The notes beneath the pieces are model-generated. The model was given only the letters and a program-made list of their open reading frames with translations, made no database searches and was not told the DNA's origin. Below, in pieces: positions 24,011 to 34,154 of a stretch of 64,000 bases of DNA. Source of the stretch: Nageia nagi (taxonomy: Eukaryota > Pinophyta); assembly GCA_050084985.1 (NCBI GenBank), contig JBITNC010000001.1, forward strand, positions 16,058,001 to 16,122,000. Direction: 5' to 3'. The first letter of the stretch is position 1. Every line of letters starts with the position of its first letter. A program made the translations under genes and the position numbers.

Positions 24011-24514
24011 TGTTGGAATTCTAGATTGATCAAACTACATATTCAAGCTCTTTAGCTCTCCAGTTCAAAATGTGGTACCCCTGCCCATTTTATCAGTGAA
24101 ATGCCTATGCATTTCATGTCATTTTAAAAATGCACTTGCATTTCTAAGAGACCCGGTACATTTTTGAAATGCCACCACATTTCTGAATACCAAATGCATT
24201 TTATTAGTAACGCTTGGTAGTTATAATATTTGACTATTTAAAGGTATTTTTTGATGATTCCACTCTATTTTTGCTCGCTCCACTTTGTAATCTTTATGTT
24301 AGTAACCTCTAGCACATGTTTGTAACTCTTTTTAGCTATTTTAGATGGATTTGGTCATAGAATCTTGTAAAAATATATAACACTTATTTCTTGGTCTTGT
24401 AACTCTCATGAAGCTTGATTTCAATATTTCCTTCACAGCTATATATTGTACTTTGAAATGCTTGATGGAAAATCAATTGGATATCAATTGTGTTAGCATC
24501 AAAATTGTCTCTCA
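24011..24514 (+). repeat. Element C 5' LTR
   Basis: Begins TGTTGGAATTCTAGATTG and ends 'attgtctctca'. It contains GCATTT-rich repeats ('atgcatttcatgtc', 'tgcatttctaag', 'gcatttt') in the first 200 bases. Confidence 0.88.
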
Positions 24515-24517
24515 TAT

Positions 24518-24529
24518 TGGAATAAGAGC
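24518..24529 (+). other. Element C primer-binding site (degenerate)
   Basis: TGGAATAAGAGC, three bases after the LTR, has two mismatches to the initiator tRNA-Met PBS. Confidence 0.55.
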
Positions 24530-25270
24530 TAGTAGATCTATATGGGTTAAATTAGAGACTATGGGTACTTTGGGAAGAACTTATCAAGTTTTCTCAAAAG
24601 TAATCAAAGAGAGTTTTTGTTAGCTTTGTGAGATTTGTTTTTGTGATTCGTAGGTGAGTAAGAGAGATATTTGAGAGCTCTATAGTTAGCATAGTCTAGT
24701 GTAGGTTGTAGCGTGAGTGTGTGTTTTAAGTGAGCAAGTTTGTTAGTGTAATATTTTACTAAAATTTGAGAGTGTAAGAGTTTTGAGAGATAGTTTATTG
24801 TTGTAGAAGATTTATGAAATATCTACACTTGTGATTGCTTGTTGTTCTTGGTATGATGGCCAAGAACTATGAATTGCAAGCCCCAATATTTTTTTGGCGA
24901 AGAGTATAACTATTGGTAGGTGAAAATGAGGCACTTATTGATTTCCAAATGACTTTGGTATTGCATCATTTCTAAGTATGAGGAACCTAAAGATTGGAGC
25001 AACCTTGTAGATAAATAAAGAAGAGAAAAGAAAGAGGAACAATACTAAAATTACATTATCTTAGTGGAGATTGTAGATTCCTACATTGAAATTCTTGAAA
25101 TAGGGTCCGGGGTATTCTAATTATTATCCTAAGTTCACCTAAATGTTCCCGGAGCCATTCCGGAATAAATAAACGGCCGGAGTCAGTGAATAAAGCCCTC
25201 CGGAATGAAAAGAAGAGGTCGCGGAGAAAAGATAGTCATATTTTGGCGAAGACCGAATTCCGGAACAAAA

Positions 25271-25960
25271 TGACGTCTGCAAGGAGTAACTTCGTATCCG
25301 GAGCCTTCGGGTAAAGCATTCCGGAAAAATAAGAAGGTGACATCAGCAAGGATGGACGAGGTTCACAATTGCCAAGGACTCCGGAGTCCGGAGGAGATGA
25401 CGCCAGCAAGTAGTGACTTAGTAGCCGGAGCCATAAAGGAAAACATTCCGGAGGAAAGAAAGATGACGTCACAGGTGAAACGACGTTCGCATTTTGATGG
25501 AACCGGAGTCCGGAGATGACGAGTCATCAAAGGTAACTAGAAGGCCCGGAATCTGTGCATGGAGCATTCCGGACATATGAAGGCGATGTCACAGGTAGAA
25601 CAGTGTTCATATCTTGCAGGAAATCAGACTCCGGAAGCAATGAAGTCTACACCGTCTTATCCGGAAGGCGAAGCGTTCCAGAGGTCCGGAAATGACGTCA
25701 CATGGAAAGGCAAAGTTTACATCCGGAAGGGAAACCGGAGCCCGGAACAGATGACATCAGCAAAAAGAAGATTAGTATCCGGAACCAGCGAGCGAGAAAT
25801 TCCGGAGATTCAAAGGTGATGTCACAAGGAGATATAAAGTTTACAATCATAAAGCAAACCGGAGCCCGGAATGGATGACGTCATCAAGGAGTGACTTAGT
25901 GTCCGGAGCCAATGGAATGAAGAATTCCGGAGACTTGAAGCTGACGTCAGGTGAAGGGGA
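25271..25960 (+). repeat. About 62-base tandem repeat array with TGACGTCA boxes, dimeric higher order
   Basis: Units begin with a TGACGTCA-type box at about 25,271, 25,338, 25,398, 25,464, 25,517, 25,582, 25,693, 25,752, 25,816, 25,876 and 25,942. Four boxes are perfect TGACGTCA (25,464; 25,693; 25,876; 25,942). Most steps are 53-67 bases, with one longer step near 25,640. Two unit types alternate. One continues 'agcaaggagtgacttagta' then 'tccggagcc' and 'attccgga'. The other continues 'cacaggtgaaa', a 'gttcacat'-like phrase and 'ccggagcccgga'. TGACGTCA is the palindromic site of plant TGA/bZIP factors, so an enhancer role is inferred. Confidence 0.75.
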
Positions 25961-26246
25961 AAAGATTAACATTTGGAATTAAGACCACGTCAAGAGGAAA
26001 ACAGGCCCGCAACGAAAGATCAAAGAGTCAGAGTCGGAGAATTGAACATCCCGAGAGAGAGAGAGAGAAGTCTGCAAAATTCCAGAGCGCCATCATCAAG
26101 GGAATCGAATCATCAGCAATCTGCCCAATTTTGTAACAGTCGGCCAAGTGTCATATGTAGTTGATAGCAGTTCAAGAAGGCCGGAATCTTGCGGCCGTTT
26201 TTGTAAACGTTTCCGTTCTGTAACCTTGTAACTGTTGTTAATACAG

Positions 26247-26254
26247 TATAAATA
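26247..26254 (+). promoter_or_regulatory. TATA box of the CpG-rich module
   Basis: TATAAATA in the context 'acagtataaatatatg', about 290 bases downstream of the last TGACGTCA box. A start site would be expected near 26,280. Confidence 0.55.
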
Positions 26255-26584
26255 TATGAAAATAAAGAGAAACTAGGGTCGGAAGCCTAGTATTGCCCTT
26301 TTCATTTGTTCTCGAAGACCTGTAGCTTCAGTCCGGTACTATGAAACCATCTTGACCTTTCTTGTCTAGCACTCGTAATTGTTATTCTTAATTTGGTTAC
26401 ATTGTGGCAGCTTAGCTTGTTTCCTGAGTGATAGTTGCGGGTTGCTAGTATAACTGTGTCTGCTACATGGTAGAGTAGAAGCCGGGGAGCTATTCAGAGA
26501 GTGAGGACTTGTTCTGTGGCTGCGACACTAGATTCAGGCCAAGGTTTCGCACACTGCGAAAGCCCGCGCTGAACTAGTGATCTA

Positions 26585-26705
26585 CCCCTTTGCTTTCTCT
26601 CTCGTTACCCTATCCTTTTACTTCCTTTCTTGTTACCCTATCCTTTTGCTTAAATCTCTCGCTCCCTACTCTTTTTATCTCTTTCCTGTTACTTTTTCTC
26701 TACCC
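26585..26705 (+). repeat. Pyrimidine tract with short tandem repeats
   Basis: Nearly pure pyrimidine, with 'gttaccctatccttttactt' and 'gttaccctatccttttgctt' repeated about 37 bases apart. It is leader-like and directly precedes the ATG at 26,707. Confidence 0.65.
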
Positions 26706-26770
26706 AATGGATAAGGAACCGGCCTTCTCCGGAGATCAGGCTGCGTCCTACAGCCTGTTCGTGAACTACT

Positions 26771-27484
26771 TTGGTTAAGATTGTTCCAGGCGCACATATT
26801 ACACAATCTCAATCAACAGAGATCAATAAAGGTTTGGCCCAAAACACTTTTCCACTTATTGCAAGTTGTAGAATAGCTACAAGTGCATGGAAGAGACTAC
26901 AAGATATTTTTGGGACTGAGTTTGATGATTGTGTGAGTAAGGGGGATTCTTATGAATATCAACCCTATTTTTAAGAGTATTACGAGCACTTTTGTGTGCA
27001 AGATCTTAAGGAGACTTATGAAGACTTTGGTGATTGTAGTGTTGAAAGAGGCTATGTTAATGAAGAAGAAGGAGCCAATGTTATTCCAAGCATTTGTGAT
27101 GATCATAGTGTTGTTGTTGTAGATTTGTTTTATGATTATTGCTTCATGGAGGAGGCAAAAAAAATTCTCAAGCTAGTTGATAATACTCTTAAGGGGGATA
27201 ATGCATATGTTGATGGTTTTCTTATGTAAGAGAAAGTGAAGGTTGATGTATATTTTAATAAGTTAATGCAAGATATTTTTATTATTGATTTTTTTCTTAA
27301 CAAGACCAATCCAAGTGTTTGTAATGTTTGTGATGAAGTTGCTATTGTTGAATGCTCTCATAAAAGAGAGAGAGAGCATGCTGGAGTTCCTCCAAAGGGA
27401 AAGAAATATGAAATATGTCTCATTAAAGAGGCACTTGTGAGAAGATCATTCTATGTGAATGATGCATATTGTGAAGACCAATAA
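26771..27484 (+). pseudogene. Element C gag-like ORF, N-terminal part
   Basis: Frames at 26,771-26,974, 26,996-27,229 and 27,236-27,484 follow each other with single interruptions. The first contains LIASCRIATSAWKRLQDIFG, matching the UBN2 'A...W..L...F' signature and the corresponding segment of element B. The later frames are acidic (KETYEDFGDCSVERGYVNEE). The N-terminal 'F.G.NY..W' segment seen in B is absent and replaced by the CpG-rich module, so this protein lacks its original start. Confidence 0.6.
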
Positions 27485-27490
27485 GATACA

Positions 27491-28189
27491 ATGGAGTATG
27501 ATGCTTATTGTGAAGACCATCAAGATGAGGTGGAAAAAGAGTATTTTATGGAGGTCAAAGATCAAAATTTTATTGAAGGAGATTCATATAATGAATCCAC
27601 ACCAAATATGGAGGAGTATGATGAAAACAAGGAGCCAACACTTGACCATGATTGGCTCACTTATGTTAATTTGAAGATTGCTTTGTTGAAAGATGAGATT
27701 GAAGAACAAATTATTGGCACTTCAAATTTGCAAGAAGATGAAGATATACTCATGGAAGAGTGTTGTTATTTGGATGTAGCCCACTCATATGAAAATGAAT
27801 ATCATTCATGTGAAATAGTATGTTTTGTAGAATCAGATTTAAGAACTCACTCACTTGGAGTGAAAGATTATCTTATTGATGAGGAAATATGGGATTTTGA
27901 TCCAAGGGATCATGTGAATAAAGAAGAAGTAGAGTGCATCAGCTTATTGTTTGAAGATCACTCATATGGAGTGAAGAACACTTTGTTTGAAGAGATTGAA
28001 GATGCAATGGAGATTGGTGAGCTTCAAGTTTTAAACATTATGGAGTCATCAATTTTGAATCTTGAAAATTACTCCCATAGAGTGACTACAATGATGGTTG
28101 ATAGTTGTATTACAAAGGAAAAAATGAGTGAAGAAGAAATGAAGAGAACTCTTGGAGATTTTATGGATGCTAATGTAAAAGTACAATAA
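27491..28189 (+). CDS. Element C acidic ORF, 232 codons, unknown function
   Basis: This is the longest uninterrupted frame of elements B and C. It is very rich in Glu and Asp, with repeated phrases of the form 'DHSYGVK' and 'THSLGVKDYL', 'NYSHRVTTM' (a His-Ser-x-G-V-K theme spaced 40-60 residues) and many Tyr and Cys. No enzyme motif, zinc knuckle or membrane segment. It continues the gag-like frame before it after one stop, and element B carries a decayed homologue. A structural, chaperone-like or RNA-independent Gag partner role is possible but unsupported. Confidence 0.5.
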   Translation: MEYDAYCEDHQDEVEKEYFMEVKDQNFIEGDSYNESTPNMEEYDENKEPTLDHDWLTYVNLKIALLKDEIEEQIIGTSNLQEDEDILMEECCYLDVAHSYENEYHSCEIVCFVESDLRTHSLGVKDYLIDEEIWDFDPRDHVNKEEVECISLLFEDHSYGVKNTLFEEIEDAMEIGELQVLNIMESSILNLENYSHRVTTMMVDSCITKEKMSEEEMKRTLGDFMDANVKVQ

Positions 28190-28249
28190 TTTGGTAAAAA
28201 TGAAGGTTAATGGGATCCTACTCAAAGCAACATTGGAGGTAATAGTTTT

Positions 28250-28537
28250 TTGTTATTTGGTTTTGGCACTAATGATTGTTTGAGTAGATGGTTTATGGAA
28301 GGTTTTGAGACTATTGATGGAGATGAAGAATGTATTACAAAAACATCATATGATAAATTGAAATTGGCACCTCATCCTTGGAGAGCACAATTTGCAAGAT
28401 TTGAGGTTTGGATTATGAAGACTCCTTTTAAGACTATTTGTGAATATTATTTTACGATGAAAACCATGGAGCTCTTCCCCTTTGAAATAAAGAATTTGAT
28501 GGTTAAAATCCTTAGATTAAGGAGACATGTGCAATAG
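28250..28537 (+). pseudogene. Element C ORF terminal fragment
   Basis: 95 codons including CLSRWFMEGFETIDGDEECI, separated from the acidic ORF by a stop and 60 bases. B has a decayed counterpart region near 21,900. The run stops at TAG, and about 490 bases of 3' untranslated sequence follow to the PPT. Confidence 0.4.
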
Positions 28538-29010
28538 TAGTGAGGATTGATAGTTTGTGTGAAGAGTATTGATTTCTTATTACATATGTAATAAGTCATA
28601 TCTTGGGTTTATGTTATTTGAAGTTTTGTGTACTGATATGTGAGAGAGTGTTATGGTTTAATCATCTATGTGAGATGATTAAATGTTGTAATTACAATTT
28701 GCATCATTTGTGAGGTATGGTGCACCCATGTGAGAAAAGATGAGCAAGGATGGTTGATGTGCATGTTTGGTATGTCAATACAAGTAGCTTTTGACGAAAG
28801 GGGAGTGGATCATCAAAATGAACTCAATATGTTGTTGTAGGAAGAAAGAATGATATAGGAAAACCCACACATAGAGTGGAAGGAGTTACCAAATAAATAT
28901 TTACACATTCTAAGTTTTCTACTTCAAGACTGGAAGAAATGCAAAAGAAGACTAATAAATTCACTCTTCCAAGTTTTTTTTATGCTTCTAAACTATTGGG
29001 GGAGTCCCTT

Positions 29011-29028
29011 AAGCATCAAAGGAGAGTA
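29011..29028 (+). other. Element C polypurine tract
   Basis: AAGCATCAAAGGAGAGTA directly precedes the 3' LTR start TGCTGGAATT and is almost the same as the PPT of element B. Confidence 0.7.
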
Positions 29029-29541
29029 TGCTGGAATTACAGACTGATCAAACTAAAGATTCAATCTCTCTAGGCCTCTAATTCAAAATGTGACACCCCT
29101 ATGCATTTTTTTAGTGAAATGCCTATGTGTTTCATGTTTCCTAGAAAATGCGCCTGCATTTTTTAGATACCCAGTGTGTTTTTGAAATGCCATTGCATTT
29201 CTGTATACCAACTATGTTTTATCAGTTACTCTTGGTAGTTACAAGCTTTGACTATTTTAAGGTATTTTTTTATTGTGTTACTCCATTTTTGCTTGCTCTA
29301 CTTCATAGTCTTTATGTTAGTAACCTATAGCACATGTTTGTAACTCCTTTTATCTATTTTAGATAGATTTGGTACTCATAGAATCTTGTAATAGTCCATA
29401 GAACTTATTTCTTGGTCTTGTAACTCCCATGAAGTTTGATTTCAATATCTCCTTCATGGCTATATATTGTACTTCAAAATGCTTGATGAAAAATCAATTG
29501 GATATAAAATCATATTATGTTAGCATCAAAATTATCTCTCA
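29029..29541 (+). repeat. Element C 3' LTR
   Basis: 513 bases from TGCTGGAATTACAGACTG to 'attatctctca', followed by the AAATA target duplication. Confidence 0.88.
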
Positions 29542-29675
29542 AAATACAACTCTTTTTCCTTCTTAAATTCTTGTCAAAATCAAGTGGAAATTGATGTTGT
29601 TTGATCTTATGCATTTATCTCTGTAATCATAGCTATAACTCTTTGAGCTTTACCTTTTGTTTATGGGGGATTTTT

Positions 29676-30158
29676 CATGAGGATTGAAATATAACATTAA
29701 AAAACCTATACTACAAGATCTCATGAAAGCTCAAACTCACAACTAAATAACTCAAAGAAAACAATCTCATAAAGATAACTCAAGATAAAGTGGTTCCTCC
29801 AACTAAGAATACATCCACTAACTAGATCTTACTTCATTCACAAATATGAACTCTTACAAATCTCTTCAACAATATCCTATAGCATAAATTTACTCCATAA
29901 ATTGGTGTGTAATCACAAAGAAGGAGCCTTTTATTTATAGGCTAAAATCCCTCTTTAGATCACCCTTTTACCCAATATACAAAGGCATGACATGCAACAC
30001 CCTTTTACCCAAGGGACATGCTCATGACATGGAGTGTAAGACAAGTTACATTATCATATTCAATTAAATACTTAAGATATCTAATGATACCCTTAAGTAT
30101 TAGTGAATTTACAAATAGGATTAATACAAACCTTTACGATAATGCATTATACATTTCA
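29676..30158 (-). repeat. Element D 3' LTR
   Basis: Matches 46,212-46,693. Contains 'ttatttatag' (29,931-29,940), which on the minus strand reads CTATAAATAA, a likely TATA box. The outer end is mutated ('catgagg' against 'tgtgagg'). Confidence 0.85.
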
Positions 30159-30175
30159 AGATTCCCCCTTAATGC
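30159..30175 (-). other. Element D polypurine tract
   Basis: On the minus strand GCATTAAGGGGGAATCT abuts the LTR start TGAAATGTATAATGC. Confidence 0.7.
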
Positions 30176-30559
30176 AATATTGGGATAGAGCGAATAAGAG
30201 AGAGAGTAAGAGAGTTCTCCTCCAAATAGATACAACAAGAGATGAGAACTTTTTACATATTTATGAAGTAAGAAAGATCTAATTTGGAGACTCACTACTT
30301 TACCATTTTAACAAATAGTTTACAATACAATTATTAACCACTATTGGTTTCAATGTACATAAAGTAGTCATCCAATTAGAAGTGATGATGAGTCTCTATG
30401 AGCCTACACACCCAAAGTAACCTGCAATCTCAAGAGAACTTATAAGTTATAAGCAACTCAAATAATAACATTAGTTAGATGCAACTTATTCATATCAATA
30501 AATACCATCATAAACTGATCAATGGTGCACTATAAGTCATCACAAAGATGCCAAGCCAA

Positions 30560-30790
30560 AACTTATAGTCACCTACTATATACAAAATATATGTTGATTA
30601 TCATTACTAAATTGAGCATAAAAAAATACACATGATTTTCTCACATATGGATAACTGAATAGTATAAAAAAATACATACGAGTTCCTCACACATGGATAA
30701 CTAATCAATTCTAGATTGGCCAATCATTTGCTCTAAAAAGTTTATACAAGTTCCTCATGTAGAGCAAACTTACCATGAAGGTGTACAACA
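30560..30790 (-). repeat. Element D 3' UTR repeat block
   Basis: Repeats of 'gttcctcacacatggataac' and 'caagttcctcatgtagagca' type occur between the RNase H end and the PPT. Element E has a clearer version of the same motif at 33,813-34,025. Confidence 0.55.
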
Positions 30791-31099
30791 AAATCAACAC
30801 TATACAATATAAAATCCTCCTAGGGGTGAAGTTGTCATCATAAAAAATGAATTCAACATAAGAATTCAAGCTTCACTCTCCCTTGAGGGTAACTTCACCA
30901 ACCTAATAGCATTCTTAAGCTTACAGAATTGAGCTTAAAAGAGGGGCTTGGTGAACATATCAGTGAAGTTCAAGGTGGATGGATTATACTCCAAGTGTAT
31001 GATGCCATCAAAAACCTTCTCCCTGATAAAATGGGCCTAAATCTCTACATGTTTTGTTCTCTAATGGAACACAAGATTCTTAACCAAAGAAATAGCCAA

Positions 31100-31651
31100 C
31101 TAATTTTTTGAAGAAATCAGAGATGAGCTAGCTTGCTCATATCCAATTTATTTTAGAATATGCCTTAGCCAAATAGCTTCCTAGGTTGCAACAAATAGGG
31201 TATGATATTCAGCTTCTATGGTGGTAAGAGAAATAATAGGCTACTTCTTAGAAACCCAAGAGATAGCACCTTAACTAATGCTAAACACATATGCAAAGAT
31301 TGATTTCTTGTCATCTCTATCTCCCCCATAGTTAGAATCTAAGAATCCAAAGAGAACAAATGAGGGCAACTTAGAATACTTGAGAGCAAGATCCTTAGTC
31401 CTTGTAACATACCTCAAAATTTGCTTAACAACATCAAGGTGCTCAACATATGGTTTTTGCATGAACCATGCCATCAAATTCATTGCAAAGGTAATATCTA
31501 GCTTGGAAATAGTCAAATATAGAAGACTACTAATTAAATACTTACAATTTGTAGCATCAACCAACTGAGAGTTAGGGATCAGAGAAATAATGATTCTAAG
31601 AGAGGCTAGGATTGTAGCATATCTACACTTCTCCATTCTAAACTTTTGCAT
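31100..31651 (-). pseudogene. Element D RNase H region
   Basis: The frame reads KLDITFAMNLMAWFMQKPYV and then HLDVVKQILRYVTRTKDLAL, followed by a 'DSNYGGDRDDKKS' block. This is the standard copia stretch linking RT to RNase H ('H....KRILRYL.GT...GL.Y', 'D.DWAG...D.RKST'). Further motifs downstream (to about 31,100) are recognisable only with frameshifts. Compared with element E it carries more stops. Confidence 0.75.
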
Positions 31652-31779
31652 AATGTTTGATATATACTTAGATTGACTAAGATAGGTACAACCCTTGTAT
31701 TAATACACTTGCATTTCAAGGTAGTAGTGTAAGTGACTAATATCAATCATTTTAATCATTACTTTAAGCTTGGATATGC

Positions 31780-32480
31780 ACTCTTAAATGATTTTAGCAT
31801 TATTTCTAGTTATTAGAAGATCATTCGCATAAAGGAGAATCAAAACCATATATTTTTCTTGATTGAGCACATATAAATCAGAGTCAAAAAAATACTTAGA
31901 GAATCTAATATCTACAAAGTATCTTGAAATCTTCTTATACCATGCTCTAGGTGCTTGCGTAAATCCATATAATTACTTCTTTAGCTTACACAAAAAATTC
32001 TTTGACTTCCATAATAAACCATTCTAGTTTTTTCATAAAGATTTCCACATCTAAATCACCATTGATAAATGCACTCTTGATGTCAAGTTGAAAAACTTTC
32101 CATCCTTAAGTTACAAAGAGAGCAAGAATTATTCTCATAGTAGGCATATTTTCCATGGGAGTAAAGATTTCTTCATAATCTACATCGTATTTTAAAGCAT
32201 AATCTTTGGCTACTAACCTTGCGTTATGTTTTTTAATATCTCCAACTAAATTATACTTGACCTTATAGATGCACTTATTGCCAATCACATTCTTATCATT
32301 AGGATAAGGAACCAAGTCCCAAGTTTCATTTTTCATAAGTACCTCATATTCTACTTTTATGGCTTCCATGCATCACTCGTATTTTGAAGCTTCTTTGAAA
32401 TATGAGAGCTCATTATTGATATCAATTTTGAAAAATAAGGATTTGTTCAAGGTCATGCTTCTTGTCACCCTTCGTGTAAG
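31780..32480 (-). pseudogene. Element D reverse transcriptase
   Basis: The 87-codon frame at 32,369-32,106 reads MEAIKVEYEVLMKNETWDLV and KVKYNLVGDIKKHNARLVAK, the start of the copia RT domain. It is followed in other frames by the 'QLDVKSAFLNGD' counterpart near 32,050-32,090 and the palm region near 31,800-31,850, where the YVDD motif is damaged. Several stops and frameshifts; no activity expected. Confidence 0.75.
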
Positions 32481-32486
32481 AGAATT

Positions 32487-32883
32487 TTATTCTTGAGGTG
32501 AATTGTCTACATCAATATCCAACCAGCTAAGTGTAATTGACAAGTCATCTAGATCATCAACATCCTCATTAGAAGAAGATTTTTTAGGAAGTTCATTAAA
32601 TTTTACATCCTTTGAAATTAACACTTTTTTTAGGAAAAAAGAGTAGATCATGTAGCCTTTATGCTGACTATCATAACCCAAAAAAGGTGACTTTTTCCTA
32701 TTCTCAGAAATAATGTAAGAGAATACTTCACAACCAAACACTCTAAGGTGAAAAATGTTAAGTTTTCTTGATGACCATGCCTCAAAAAGAGTTTTATCTT
32801 AAACATATTTTGTGAGAAACCTATTCAAGGTGTAAATAGCAGTGCTCACAACTTCATCCCATAAGAAATTAGAAAGATTACCC
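32487..32883 (-). pseudogene. Element D integrase C-terminal part, left of the nested insertion
   Basis: Minus-strand reading resumes after the insertion of E with residues corresponding to NLSNFLWDEVVSTAIYTLNR, then MFGCEVFSYIISENRKKSPF, the C-terminal integrase portion of copia ('FG......' block). The reading breaks at the AACAT target site at 32,884 and continues across element E at 41,415. Confidence 0.75.
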
Positions 32884-32888
32884 AACAT
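32884..32888. other. Target-site duplication of element E (left)
   Basis: AACAT, identical to 41,415-41,419. Confidence 0.95.
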
Positions 32889-33319
32889 TGAAGGAATTAG
32901 ATCTACACTAATCCTCAAGGTCCAAGACTATAGGAAACTCAATCATACAACATCTACAAGCTAATAACACCATTCACACAAGATAACACCAATATAATGT
33001 GGTTCCTCCCTCCTTGGGAGTACATCCACAACTAGATCTCAATTCTCAAACTATGCACCCTCTTACAACAATTCCTTTCTCTCCTACACGAACTAGTAGA
33101 GTAATCTTACTCCAAAAACTTAGTACCATTACAAGAGGAGAGGCCCTCTATTTATAGCATGAGAGCACCTCCCTAACCTCCCTTTAACCCAAGGGTAAGG
33201 TTAGGTTCACATAATAAAGAATTCAATTAATCCCTTAAGGTATCTAACTATCCTTTAAGTGATTAATTGAATTTACAAGGAGTTTAGATATTCACAATAT
33301 TTCATTACAAATTCTAACA
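32889..33319 (-). repeat. Element E 3' LTR
   Basis: 431 bases, TGTTAGAATTTGTAATG to 'AGATCTAATTCCTTCA' on the minus strand. Nearly identical to 40,984-41,414. Confidence 0.95.
33146..33157 (-). promoter_or_regulatory. TATA box in element E 3' LTR
   Basis: Minus-strand CTATAAATAGAG, a canonical plant TATA context. The same motif is at 41,241-41,252 in the 5' LTR. Confidence 0.7.
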
Positions 33320-33333
33320 CTCCCCCTTAATAC
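33320..33333 (-). other. Element E polypurine tract
   Basis: Minus-strand TATTAAGGGGGAG abuts the LTR start TGTTAG, the usual copia arrangement. Confidence 0.85.
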
Positions 33334-33812
33334 AATATTGGGATAGAGCATAGAAGAGAGAAGAGAGAGAGTAAGAGAGAGTTCTCCTCCATAGAGATAC
33401 AAGCAGAGATGAGAATATTTACATATTTGAGAATCTTTTTGAGAACTAGTTTGAGACTCACTACATTACCATTTGACAAAATGGTTTACAATACAATCAT
33501 TAACCACAACTGGTTTCACTGTACATAGTAGTCGATCAACTTTAAGCTGACATGTGAGTCTCCATGAGCTTGCTTACATAAGGTGAGTAACCTACATTTC
33601 TGAAGAAGATCCTGCATGCTACAAGCAACTCATGAACAAAATCAGTTAGATACATCATATATTCATTTTATTAATAAGAGAATCAAATAATGCCATCTTA
33701 TAAATAACTGATCAATGGTGCACTATAAGTCATCACAGAGATGCCAAGCCATCACTCATAGTCACCTGTTGTATATAGACATGTGTTGATTATTAATAGA
33801 GCATAAAAAATT

Positions 33813-34025
33813 GTACAACAAGTTTCTCACATAGAGCAAACTTACCACAGAGGTATAAAATGTACAAGGAGTTCCTCACACAGAGCAAACTTACCATGGA
33901 GGTATATCAATTATATGCTCAAAAAATTGTACAACAAGTTTTCACACAGAGCAAACTTACCACGAAGGTATAAAATGTACAAGAAGTTCCTCACACAGAG
34001 CGAACTTACCATAGAGGTATATCAT
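33813..34025 (-). repeat. Element E 3' UTR tandem repeats
   Basis: Four units of about 48 bases start 'gtacaacaagtttctcacat' (33,813), 'gtacaaggagttcctcacac' (33,862), 'gtacaacaagttttcacaca' (33,929) and 'gtacaagaagttcctcacac' (33,977), forming a two-copy 116-base higher-order repeat. Each carries 'agagcaaacttacca'. Element D keeps a decayed version at the same place. Confidence 0.8.
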
Positions 34026-34154
34026 AATCAACACTATATAATAACAAAAAAAGAGCCTCTTAGAGGTGAAGTTGTCATCACTAATAAAAGTTCAAACTTC
34101 ACTCCCCCTTGAGGGCAACTTCACCAACCTAAGAGAATCCCTAAGCTTACTGAA

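Larger units (their letters stand above)
25144..26770 (+). other. CpG-rich promoter-like module inside element C
   Basis: Composition switches abruptly from the AT-rich, CpG-poor background to a CpG-rich segment. It starts TGTTCCCGGAGCC (25,144) and holds a repeat array with TGACGTCA boxes, then a TATA box (26,247-26,254), an 'aataaagagaaactagggtc' start-like region, a pyrimidine tract (26,585-26,705) and a short ORF MDKEPAFSGDQAASYSLFVN. That is the order of U3-R-U5-leader-gag start of an LTR element. It joins the gag-like frame of C near 26,770. It may be a truncated 5' end of another LTR element, a solo LTR, or captured host promoter DNA. Confidence 0.6.
24011..29541 (+). mobile_element. 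Element C: non-autonomous LTR retrotransposon, gag-like ORF only
   Basis: Direct repeats of 504 and 513 bases (24,011-24,514; 29,029-29,541) flank 4.5 kb, and a perfect 5-base target duplication AAATA sits at 24,006-24,010 and 29,542-29,546. A degenerate PBS follows the 5' LTR and a purine tract precedes the 3' LTR, so the element is plus-strand. The LTRs are only about 80% identical over the part I compared, so it is old. The interior has a long leader with an out-of-place CpG-rich module (25,144-26,770), then a gag-related acidic ORF series to 28,537. No pol is present. PPT and ORF type link it to element B, 163 bases away in the other orientation. Confidence 0.9.

Noticed and set aside
22771-28537. 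Host gene encoding an acidic protein
   Set aside because: The frames lie between LTRs with PBS and PPT and begin with a gag-type core.
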